Of a DNA stretch of 11,740 nt, positions 1-5,912 are shown piece after piece. Under the pieces are notes generated by a model. That model made no database searches and had not been told where the DNA came from. It saw nothing but the letters and a program-made list of their open reading frames with translations. A program made the position numbers and the translations under genes. Source of the DNA: Microcaldota archaeon (GTDB lineage Archaea > B1Sed10-29 > JACOVT01); the NCBI GenBank assembly GCA_016177165.1, contig JACOVT010000089.1:1-11740 (forward strand), in the 5' to 3' direction. Every line of letters starts with the position of its first letter. Within the stretch, counting starts at the first letter, position 1.

Positions 1-241
1 CTTCAGGGACGTCCAGCTGGATGTTGGTCCAGAGGAACTCGTCCCCGGTCTCGCGGTCAAACACAAGATAGACCGTCTGGCCCGGAGCCACCCTTCCGAT
101 AGTGGCATTTCCCATGTAGTGGGACTGGGTCTCAAAGTCGGTATAGATCGTTTTATCGAATGCAAGCTGTACGGGCGCGAGCACGCTGATGTTGGCTGTC
201 CCAACCGCGACAAACAGCAGCGCGACCAGAATGGCTCTCAC
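1..241 (-). CDS. Secreted or membrane-anchored protein, N-terminal part only
   Basis: The frame is open from a GTG at 241-239 to the left edge, so about 80 residues are visible and the C-terminus is missing. It begins with Arg followed by a hydrophobic run (AILVALLFVAVG), a typical signal peptide or N-terminal membrane anchor. The visible mature part (for example LAFDKTIYTDFETQSHYMG and APGQTVYLVFDRETGDEF) looks like beta-rich extracellular sequence. I do not recognise the family. The GTG lies 7 bases past the stop of the upstream UPF0201 gene and has no Shine-Dalgarno, but a TATA-like ctttaataat sits about 25 nt upstream inside that gene, so it may be transcribed both from its own leaderless promoter and by read-through. 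An earlier in-frame start cannot be excluded. Confidence 0.6.
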   Translation of the reverse strand, partial: MRAILVALLFVAVGTANISVLAPVQLAFDKTIYTDFETQSHYMGNATIGRVAPGQTVYLVFDRETGDEFLWTNIQLDVPE

Positions 242-248
242 GTTTCGA

Positions 249-596
249 TTACTGCGGGCGATTATTAAAGCCTTCCTCAAACTCCTGCAAGGGCGCCCTG
301 ACTCGGATAGGCCCCATTGGCGAGCCCGCATCTACCGCAACTATTCCAGCCAGCGCGGCTGTCTTGTTCAACTCGAGGAAGGTTTCCCTGCCAGAGGCGT
401 TTGAACGCGCAACAGCAAGGAACGAGGCGCGCGCCTGCTGTCGCCTCACCAGCTCGAAAAAGTTGACCAAGTCGCACTCGCCCTCCATCCGCCCCTCGGC
501 GTTGCGGAGCTCTGTCCCCGGAAACAACCGCAGTATTGCGCGCTTAACGCTCTCTTCACTCTCGGTTGCAAGCAACCGGGCCTCCACAGTAGCCAT
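249..596 (-). CDS. UPF0201 (DUF54) family RNA-binding protein
   Basis: A complete 115-residue protein matching the archaeal UPF0201/COG1931 family (Pfam RNA_binding, DUF54). Family features seen in order: an N-terminal strand (VEARLLATESEESVKRAI) followed by LFPG, an EGECDLVNFFELVRRQQ segment like the family's conserved L-R-x-Q helix, then FLELNKTAALAGIVAV, and the closing signature PMGPIRVR, which corresponds to the family's PLGPI motif. The family is archaeal and thought to bind RNA; its precise role is unknown. The ATG at 596 has no Shine-Dalgarno but lies about 25 nt after a TATA box (619-624), consistent with a leaderless mRNA. It is followed after 7 bases by a gene for a secreted protein, with no obvious functional link. 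Confidence 0.85.
   Translation of the reverse strand: MATVEARLLATESEESVKRAILRLFPGTELRNAEGRMEGECDLVNFFELVRRQQARASFLAVARSNASGRETFLELNKTAALAGIVAVDAGSPMGPIRVRAPLQEFEEGFNNRPQ
261..270 (-). promoter_or_regulatory. TATA-like box of the secreted protein gene
   Basis: The minus-strand ctttaataat is centred about 25 nt before the GTG at 241. It lies within the 3' end of the UPF0201 coding sequence. Confidence 0.45.
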
Positions 597-618
597 AACT
601 CATTTAAGCCGCGGGAAG

Positions 619-624
619 TTTAAA
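619..624. promoter_or_regulatory. TATA box of the UPF0201 gene
   Basis: The symmetrical tttaaa is centred about 25 nt before the ATG at 596 on the minus strand. Being palindromic, it could also direct plus-strand transcription towards the gene at 704, giving a leader of roughly 55 bases. Confidence 0.5.
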
Positions 625-690
625 TCAGCATGGAGCCACGCCCAGCAAGGCCGGCTACGTGCCTGATTGGGCGCGGGGCAGGTAGCTAGC

Positions 691-697
691 ACGAGGT
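691..697 (+). promoter_or_regulatory. Shine-Dalgarno sequence of the 91-residue protein gene
   Basis: The sequence gaggtga stands 6 bases before the ATG at 704 and supports this start. It contrasts with most promoters in this window, which appear leaderless, and marks the first gene of a polycistronic run. Confidence 0.65.
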
Positions 698-703
698 GAA
701 AAA

Positions 704-979
704 ATGGGAGAGGAAGAGGAGCTGGAACAGCTTGCGCGCAAGACCGCCGGCGCCATACTTAGGACACCAAATCCAGGCAGGAATGCGGTCATAACGGTGC
801 TGGGCGCGCTAAGGAGAGTAAGAGACGCGCGTGGAAAAGCTGCCCTGCCAGAAGCCGCGAGAATAATCGAGACAAGGTACAGGGGCCTGTCGTCAGCAAC
901 CCCCTTGTCAATGGCAAGCCTGGTAATGCGCAGGCTGAAAGGACCAAAGTTCCCGCGCAAGCGCAGAAGGAGATGCTAA
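704..979 (+). CDS. Small basic helical protein, unknown function
   Basis: A 91-residue protein with a clear gaggtga Shine-Dalgarno (691-697) before the ATG, so it is probably real and translated from a leadered mRNA. The N-terminus is acidic (MGEEEELEQLARK), the middle is predicted helical (ITVLGALRRVRDARGKAAL) and the C-terminus is strongly basic (KFPRKRRRRC), which suggests nucleic-acid binding or electrostatic contact; that is inference. The family is not recognised. Its stop overlaps the next gene's ATG in a TAATG, so the two are translationally coupled. Residues about 30-55 weakly resemble a unit duplicated in the next protein. It heads a run that ends in thpR. Confidence 0.65.
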   Translation: MGEEEELEQLARKTAGAILRTPNPGRNAVITVLGALRRVRDARGKAALPEAARIIETRYRGLSSATPLSMASLVMRRLKGPKFPRKRRRRC

Positions 980-1680
980 TGCCAGCGAAGCTGACGCGTG
1001 ATGAAGAGAGGCAGTTGCACGAGCTGGCGCGCTACGGGCTGATGCAGGCGCGCAAGACCGACAATGAACCCAGCAAGAATGATGTTGGAAGACTGGCTGA
1101 CGCGCTGCGGGTGCTGGCAAGGCGCAGAATGCTGGGCCCGATAGGAGGCCAGCTGGTGCAGGATGTGGGCGGGCGTAAGATTGCACCAATACCCGACGAG
1201 CTGATGCCCCCGAAAGTACCAACCCCATTAAAGACCGCTGCCATGCTGGCAGTGATGCACGACAGCATGGGCGAAAGGGCAATGATGGACCTTGCAAGGC
1301 GGTTTGCAGTGGAACTGCCAGCCATGAGGAGGGTGGCCGAGCGGGTTTCCCGCAGCAGGCTGGCAGGCCTCCGGCCACGCCCTACTGACGTTGCATGGCA
1401 GGCACTGCACGCGATCGACGGCAGTCCACCTAGCTGGAAGGAAGCCCGTGAAGTGGGCGCTGCCCTCACCCTATTCGGGAGGCGCAACGTGATGGGATTC
1501 GGCGAAAGAGCCAGAGTTGTACAAGGGGAAGCCAATCCTGAAAAGGTGGCCGGCATGATGGCCCGGATATACCGTTCGCGCGGGCCGGAAGCCATGATGA
1601 GGATCGCGCGCGCCAGCGCAAGCAGCGTCCAAGAAAGGCGCAGAAGGGCGCGCTCAGAAGTCCGCCAAAGGGCGCGGTAG
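979..1680 (+). CDS. Internally duplicated helical protein, unknown function
   Basis: A 233-residue protein. I prefer the ATG at 979 to the in-frame ATG at 973, because 979 forms a TAATG overlap with the previous stop and has AAGGAG (967-972) at proper spacing. The protein is rich in Arg, Ala and Met, is predicted all-helical, and has a very basic C-terminus (QERRRRARSEVRQRAR). Two halves look related: residues about 35-61 (VGRLADALRVLARRRMLG) with 157-182 (VGAALTLFGRRNVMGFGE), and 86-115 (AMLAVMHDSMGERAMMDLAR) with 189-217 (GMMARIYRSRGPEAMMRIAR). No signal peptide or catalytic motif is visible. The next gene starts one base after its stop, so they are co-transcribed. I do not recognise the family. 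Confidence 0.7.
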   Translation: MPAKLTRDEERQLHELARYGLMQARKTDNEPSKNDVGRLADALRVLARRRMLGPIGGQLVQDVGGRKIAPIPDELMPPKVPTPLKTAAMLAVMHDSMGERAMMDLARRFAVELPAMRRVAERVSRSRLAGLRPRPTDVAWQALHAIDGSPPSWKEAREVGAALTLFGRRNVMGFGERARVVQGEANPEKVAGMMARIYRSRGPEAMMRIARASASSVQERRRRARSEVRQRAR

Positions 1681-1681
1681 C

Positions 1682-2413
1682 ATGCAGGTCGCCGGAATCG
1701 TCGAGCAGAGTTTCACCGCATGGCACGGGCGCGCCAGTGCCGTAGTATACTTCGCAGGCAGCCCCTACCCCAAGAACTGCTGGCATTATCCAGTCTTGGA
1801 GAGGTACCCGCTTGCAGTGAGGCACTCTTCCAACGACTTGGAAAAGGCGCTACGGGCAATCGAAGAACAGGTTGATAGGAAGCGCATCACCGCCATCGTG
1901 CTTGGCGGGGCCGAGCCGCTCCTGCAGCAAGACTTGCCGGAGTTCTGCCGCGAGCTGAAGAAGCTGCGCCTCGAAGTCAGGCTGGAGACTTTCGGCTCCA
2001 ACCCAAAACTACTCAGAGAGCTGCTGGACGCCAAGCTTGCGGACTTCGTGTCGCTGCGCGTCAAGAGCGTTTTCGCAAAGTACAAGGAGCTTTTTGGCAG
2101 CTCTGGCGAGCCCGTGAAGGAGAGCTACGCGCTGCTCGCCTCTTCAGGCGTGACTTACGAGGTTTGCGTCACGCCCGTCCCGGAAGTGGTGGAGGAGAAA
2201 GAGCTGCGCTTGACAGTCTGGAACGTTCAGGAGTCTCCAAGACTAGTCATCGAGCAGTTCGACCCCTCGCGTTGCGTCGAGAAACAATTAAAGACAGCCC
2301 GCAAGCCGACGGTCGACGAGCTGGTAAAGCTCGCGTCTTCTTTGCAGTTCCATGGACTCGTGTTTGTGCGCGCAGAAGGGCGCGAGGCCGAAGTCCAAAG
2401 AATGGCTGCGTGA
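1682..2413 (+). CDS. Degenerate radical-SAM (NrdG-like) protein lacking the Fe-S cysteines
   Basis: A 243-residue protein with the layout of archaeal NrdG-like anaerobic ribonucleotide-reductase activases: MQVAGIVEQSFTAWHGRAS resembles the family's N-terminal strand with a D-Y-P-G turn, AVVYFAG leads into the cluster loop, GAEP (residues 76-79) replaces the SAM-binding GGEP, LPEFCRELKKL and LETFGSNPKLL match the L-D-T-N-G-S-N-P segment, then DFVSLRVKSVFAKY and a C-terminal VTPVPE and QFDP. In the cluster loop the expected Cys-x3-Cys-x2-Cys is Ser27, Lys31 and Trp34; the only cysteine there, Cys33, is out of register. It therefore should not hold the 4Fe-4S cluster or do radical chemistry, and may be a binding or scaffold protein. 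It starts one base after the previous stop, and thpR follows after 4 bases. The family fold is a confident call; the loss of catalysis is inferred. Confidence 0.8.
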   Translation: MQVAGIVEQSFTAWHGRASAVVYFAGSPYPKNCWHYPVLERYPLAVRHSSNDLEKALRAIEEQVDRKRITAIVLGGAEPLLQQDLPEFCRELKKLRLEVRLETFGSNPKLLRELLDAKLADFVSLRVKSVFAKYKELFGSSGEPVKESYALLASSGVTYEVCVTPVPEVVEEKELRLTVWNVQESPRLVIEQFDPSRCVEKQLKTARKPTVDELVKLASSLQFHGLVFVRAEGREAEVQRMAA

Positions 2414-2417
2414 CTAC

Positions 2418-2939
2418 ATGCGCACATTCATCGGGATCCGCGTCGAACCCAACGACGAAGTCAAACAAATGCTGCGCGAGTTGGACTCGCTCGGGTACGT
2501 CAAGACGGTCGAGCCGGAAAACCTTCACCTGAACCTGAAGTTCCTCGGCGAGATTGATCAGGCACAGGAAAAAGAGCTGGAGTTGCGTCTGGAAAAACTT
2601 GCAGGCTTCGGCCCGTTTGAGGTCGATTGCGCTGGCATCGAGCGCGTGCCCTCAAAGAAAATGGTGCGGGTAGTAATGTCGCGCTGCCACTCCGACAAGC
2701 TGGAAGAGCTGCGATCCCGACTGCGCGAGCTCATGGATGACTTCCTTCCCGGCAGCGAGAAAGACTCCCACCTGACGTTAGGCCGCGTGAAAAGAAAACC
2801 CGACGAGAAGTTGGACGAGTTTGTTTCGCGCCACTCGCAGTTTTACGTGCAAGTCCGCGTCAGCCGCGTCGAGCTGATAAAGGCCGAGCTGCTTCCCAAT
2901 GGCCCAGTATACAGCACAGTTTTCAGCGCGGAGCTCTAG
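2418..2939 (+). CDS. thpR: RNA 2',3'-cyclic phosphodiesterase (2'-5' RNA ligase family)
   Basis: A 173-residue protein of the LigT/ThpR branch of the 2H phosphoesterase superfamily, which opens 2',3'-cyclic phosphates at RNA ends and can join tRNA halves through a 2'-5' link in vitro. The start at MRTFIGIRVEP is the standard family start, 4 bases after the previous stop; an in-frame ATG at 2352 would add an unrelated tail that overlaps the upstream gene. The two H-x-T/S-x motifs are HLNL (residues 37-40, in HLNLKFLGEI) and HLTL (118-121, in HLTLGRVK); the first has Asn where Thr is usual. The C-terminal GPVYSTVFSAEL matches the family end. It is the last gene of the plus-strand run. In many archaea it neighbours the CCA enzyme, which here lies one gene further on. 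Confidence 0.9.
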   Translation: MRTFIGIRVEPNDEVKQMLRELDSLGYVKTVEPENLHLNLKFLGEIDQAQEKELELRLEKLAGFGPFEVDCAGIERVPSKKMVRVVMSRCHSDKLEELRSRLRELMDDFLPGSEKDSHLTLGRVKRKPDEKLDEFVSRHSQFYVQVRVSRVELIKAELLPNGPVYSTVFSAEL

Positions 2940-4450
2940 CCTATTGACTCCAGCACTTTTGAAGGAGCCTTGATGTAGGCGTTGATTATCTCCTGTATTT
3001 TGAGCGGGTCGCGAACTTTTCCGCGGACGAGGAAGTCCAAGACTTTGGTCCGGTTGTCCAGCTCCCTCTTGACGTCGTTGCGCGTTTTCCCAAGGTGGAA
3101 CCCGAGCTTTTCGAGCATCTGCGACGGGATCTGCGTGCGTTCCAAAGCAAATCGTTCCCGGTTCCAGTCGTACACGTTGTTGAGCAGCACGTTCTCCCCG
3201 AGCACCGAGACTTCAGAAACCTGCGTTATGCGGCGCACCATTCCCTGCGGGGTCGCAAGGCGGTGCTGCATTATCACCAAGTCAAGGAGGGTGAATAACG
3301 ACACAGGCACGCTCATTGGCGGCGACTGAAGGCGTAGAATGGTCTCTTGCGCGCTGTTGGCGTGCAGGGTGGACATGAGCCCGCGATGACCAAGATCCAT
3401 GGCAACGAACATGGTCAGAGCCTCGCTCCCCCTCACTTCTCCCACGAAGATCCTGTCGGGGCGCATGCGTAACGCGTTCTTGAGCAGGTCATCCAGCACG
3501 ATCGGCTCCTCGCGCACGCCTGGCTTGGACTCGAGCTGGACCCAGTTCTCCCTTCCGGATAGGTTGAGTTCGAGCGTGTCCTCTATGGTGACTATCCTTT
3601 CCGACGGCGGGACAAATATGGACAGCGAGTTAAGCGTTGTCGTCTTGCCAGAGCCGGTGATTCCCGAGACCAGCAGGTTCATCGGCCGCACCCCCATTCC
3701 ATCCACGGCGAGCCAAAGGAACGCAGCGACCTCGGACGGCATAGTCCCGCTCTCTATCACGTCAACTATAGACATGGGGCGCTTCTTGAACTTGCGAATG
3801 GTGATCGCAGGCCCGAATGGAGCCGCAGGCTGGACAGTGGCATTCACGCGCGAGCCGTCCGGCAACCGGGCGTCAAGCAGCGGGTCATGAGGCGAGACAG
3901 TCTTTCCCACAAACATGGCAATGCGCTGGACGAGTTTCGTGAGCTCCTCCACCGACTCGAAGCGAACGTTGGACTTGCAAGGGCCATAACGCCTGTCGAT
4001 AACGAACGCCTCCTGTTTGGGGCCGTTGACCATCACCTCTTCCAGCTCGTCATCCTCCAGCAACGGCGTAAGCTTGCCCAAGCCTACGAGGTCTTGTATC
4101 AACAGGCGCACCACCTTCTCAGGCTTCTTGAGCTTTGGGAACACCTCGTTGACAAACTGGGTCACCGACTCGACTATCGCCTTTTCCTGCTCTGCAGTGA
4201 AAAGCGAGCCCGAAAACTGCTTCAGGCGGGCAGCGAGGTCGACAACCTGCTCCACGAACAGCTCCTTCTTGCGGTCGCGCATGAATAGCTCTTGCAAATC
4301 CGCGGAAGAGTAGTCACGCAGCGCAGCCCCGATAACGGCTTCATAGACCTCGCGTTCGTCAGCCGCCAGCTCGGGCGGTTTTACCTCATACAGCCTCCAC
4401 GGCGAGCCGCTCATTATGCGGCCGGTCTTGCGCTCGGTAAGCAATGGCAC
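2936..4450 (-). CDS. Type II/IV secretion (FlaI/CpaF-like) ATPase
   Basis: About 504 residues of the GspE/VirB11/FlaI ATPase superfamily, the hexameric cytoplasmic motors that drive pilus, archaellum or secretion assembly. Numbered from the GTG at 4450, the N-terminal domain holds DDELEEVMVNGP and DARLPDGSRVNATV, followed by Walker A GITGSGKT (263-270), an Asp box IVTIEDTLEL (286-295), Walker B RIFVGEVRG (333-341) and His box GHRGLMSTLHAN (354-365). The C-terminus is basic and helical. I chose the GTG at 4450 because a TATA box (4473-4479) is centred 26 nt upstream; a TTG at 4465 is also in frame. The pilin, the FlaJ/TadC-like membrane platform and the prepilin peptidase that normally accompany it are absent here, so the system it powers is unknown. 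Confidence 0.88.
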   Translation of the reverse strand: MPLLTERKTGRIMSGSPWRLYEVKPPELAADEREVYEAVIGAALRDYSSADLQELFMRDRKKELFVEQVVDLAARLKQFSGSLFTAEQEKAIVESVTQFVNEVFPKLKKPEKVVRLLIQDLVGLGKLTPLLEDDELEEVMVNGPKQEAFVIDRRYGPCKSNVRFESVEELTKLVQRIAMFVGKTVSPHDPLLDARLPDGSRVNATVQPAAPFGPAITIRKFKKRPMSIVDVIESGTMPSEVAAFLWLAVDGMGVRPMNLLVSGITGSGKTTTLNSLSIFVPPSERIVTIEDTLELNLSGRENWVQLESKPGVREEPIVLDDLLKNALRMRPDRIFVGEVRGSEALTMFVAMDLGHRGLMSTLHANSAQETILRLQSPPMSVPVSLFTLLDLVIMQHRLATPQGMVRRITQVSEVSVLGENVLLNNVYDWNRERFALERTQIPSQMLEKLGFHLGKTRNDVKRELDNRTKVLDFLVRGKVRDPLKIQEIINAYIKAPSKVLESIG

Positions 4451-4472
4451 GATAGCAAAACTCAAAAACCCG

Positions 4473-4479
4473 TTTTAAA
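4473..4479 (-). promoter_or_regulatory. TATA box of the secretion ATPase gene
   Basis: The minus-strand element tttaaaa is centred about 26 nt upstream of a GTG at 4450, the spacing expected when transcription begins at the start codon. It lies in the 120-base divergent region shared with the CCA enzyme gene. Confidence 0.6.
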
Positions 4480-4542
4480 CCTTCGCCAAACCTGTTCAAA
4501 CAGGCCGCACACCATAAAACCCGGTTGCACGCCGACAAACGC

Positions 4543-4549
4543 TTTTATA
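4543..4549 (+). promoter_or_regulatory. TATA box of the CCA enzyme gene
   Basis: The element ttttata is centred about 25 nt upstream of the GTG at 4571 and supports that start and leaderless transcription. The purine-rich gacaaacg before it could act as a TFB recognition element. Confidence 0.65.
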
Positions 4550-4570
4550 GCAGGCTCGCGAGGGTTTAGC

Positions 4571-5869
4571 GTGGACGAGAAAACAGCCAAAGCCGTGCTC
4601 GCAACCGTGCTGCCAAGGCTCAAGCCATCGGCAGAAGAGCGCGAACACGACTCCAAACTCGCAAAGCAGCTGATAGGCGAGATAAACAAGCTCGGCTACG
4701 AAGCAGTGCTCGTAGGATCCCGCGGCAGGGACACGTTCATTTCCGGAGACCGGGACCTCGACATCTTCATGTTTTTCCCGAAAAACACGCCGCGCGAAAA
4801 ACTGGAAAAGGAAGGCCTGTCCGTGGGAACGCGAGTGCTGCGCCGGCATCATCCCACGACTCATTACGCAGAGCACCCCTACTCGAAAGCAGTGGTCGAG
4901 GGAGTAACCGTTGAGATAGTCCCATGCTACAAGCTCGAAAAAGGCGAGAAGATCATCTCGGCGGTGGACAGGACGCCGCTCCATAACGAATGGGTGCGCG
5001 AGCACATACGAGGAAAAGAGGACGACGTGCGCCTGCTCAAGCAATTCATGAAATGCAGGGACATATACGGCGCAGACCAGCGCGTAAACGGCTTTTCCGG
5101 ACTCCTCTGCGAGTTGCTCGTGATCCACTACAATGGTTTCCTCAAGGTGCTGGAAGCCGCATCTTCATGGAAACAAAAAACAGTAATCGACATTGAGAAA
5201 CACGGACGAGACATTAAAAAGTTCCCCGAACCACTGGTGGTTATAGACCCCGTCGACCCCGACAGGAACGCAGCGAGCGCCGTGTCGCGCACGGCGCTTT
5301 CCACATTCATTCTCCACTCACGCGACTTCCTCAAAAACCCCAAGCAAGATGCATTTTTCCAAAAGAGACAAAAAGTTGACTTGAAGAGAGCCATCACTGG
5401 CCGGCTGCTGGCCGGCATCGTGATGCCGGCCCCAAACGTGATAGGAGAGATACTCTGGTCGCAGCTCGACAGGCTGCGGTCCCAAGTCAAGCAGCACCTC
5501 ATCCAGAACGAATTCCAAGTCCTGCGGTCATCCCACTGGACCGACGAAAAGAAATGCGTTCTAATATTCGAGCTGGCCTACGCTGAACTTTCCCAGTACC
5601 GCAGGCACACTGGCCCCGAAGTGTGGGACGCAGAAAACGTGGAAAAGTTCATCGAGAAAAACCCAGACCACTGGTGGGTAGAAAAGAGCAACATCTACTC
5701 ATGGAAGCCGCGCGCCTACACCAACGCAATAGAAGCATTGCGCGGCATGCTGAAAGTGACCCTACAACTGCCTTCACATTTGCAGGAACCGTCGAAAAAG
5801 GCGCAACTGCTTGTAGGGACAAAACTGCTGCACGAAAAAGAGGCGCTGGAAGCCCACGTAAGGAAATGA
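4571..5869 (+). CDS. cca: CCA tRNA nucleotidyltransferase, archaeal class I
   Basis: A 432-residue enzyme that builds or repairs the 3'-CCA of tRNAs from CTP and ATP. The nucleotidyltransferase core shows the G-S loop at residues 49-50 (VGSRGRDTFISGDRDLDIF), the metal-binding Asp62 and Asp64, and the third carboxylate Glu115 (VTVEIVPCYKL). Archaeal hallmarks follow: SAVDRTPLHNEW, RLLKQFMKCRDIYGADQRVN, GFSGLLCELLVIHY and VVIDPVDPDRNAASAVS. The GTG start at 4571 gives the usual family length (about 430-450), and a TATA box sits 25 nt upstream. An open extension back to 4292 is antisense to the ATPase gene and is not part of the protein. The stop codon lies inside a small palindrome (5867-5882) next to the following gene's promoter. 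Confidence 0.95.
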   Translation: MDEKTAKAVLATVLPRLKPSAEEREHDSKLAKQLIGEINKLGYEAVLVGSRGRDTFISGDRDLDIFMFFPKNTPREKLEKEGLSVGTRVLRRHHPTTHYAEHPYSKAVVEGVTVEIVPCYKLEKGEKIISAVDRTPLHNEWVREHIRGKEDDVRLLKQFMKCRDIYGADQRVNGFSGLLCELLVIHYNGFLKVLEAASSWKQKTVIDIEKHGRDIKKFPEPLVVIDPVDPDRNAASAVSRTALSTFILHSRDFLKNPKQDAFFQKRQKVDLKRAITGRLLAGIVMPAPNVIGEILWSQLDRLRSQVKQHLIQNEFQVLRSSHWTDEKKCVLIFELAYAELSQYRRHTGPEVWDAENVEKFIEKNPDHWWVEKSNIYSWKPRAYTNAIEALRGMLKVTLQLPSHLQEPSKKAQLLVGTKLLHEKEALEAHVRK

Positions 5870-5882
5870 ACCACCCGGTTCA
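5867..5882. repeat. Perfect palindrome between cca and the metallopeptidase gene
   Basis: TGAACC and GGTTCA are exact inverted copies separated by accc. The left arm contains the TGA stop of cca and the right arm ends one base before the TATA box at 5884. It could be an operator over the TFB recognition region or a small RNA hairpin at the end of the cca message; there is no T-tract that would make it a standard terminator. Confidence 0.5.
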
Positions 5883-5883
5883 C

Positions 5884-5891
5884 TATTTAAA
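5884..5891 (+). promoter_or_regulatory. TATA box of the DUF4344 lipoprotein gene
   Basis: The element tatttaaa is centred about 25 nt before the GTG at 5913. It is only about 10 nt from the ATG at 5898, which would then lie upstream of the expected transcript start, so it argues for the GTG. Confidence 0.65.
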
Positions 5892-5912
5892 GGACGAATG
5901 AGTCCCCTGTTC

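Noticed and set aside
597..703. Possible structured RNA in the GC-rich leader before the 91-residue protein gene
   Set aside because: Only short, overlapping complementary runs (tgcc/ggca, cctg/cagg) were found, with no coherent fold.
1032..1595. 187-residue minus-strand frame opposite the duplicated helical protein
   Set aside because: No family signal; the plus-strand genes have Shine-Dalgarno sequences and start-stop coupling.
2352..2417. In-frame ATG 66 bases upstream of thpR
   Set aside because: It would overlap the previous gene and add a non-family tail; MRTFIGI is the usual ThpR start.
4292..4570. Open frame extending the CCA enzyme by 93 residues upstream
   Set aside because: It runs antisense through the start of the ATPase gene, looks unlike the family, and the TATA box at 4543-4549 points to the GTG at 4571.
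5898..5912. ATG at 5898 as start of the DUF4344 gene
   Set aside because: It lies only about 10 nt after the TATA box, before the expected transcript start; the GTG at 5913 fits spacing and gives a better signal peptide.
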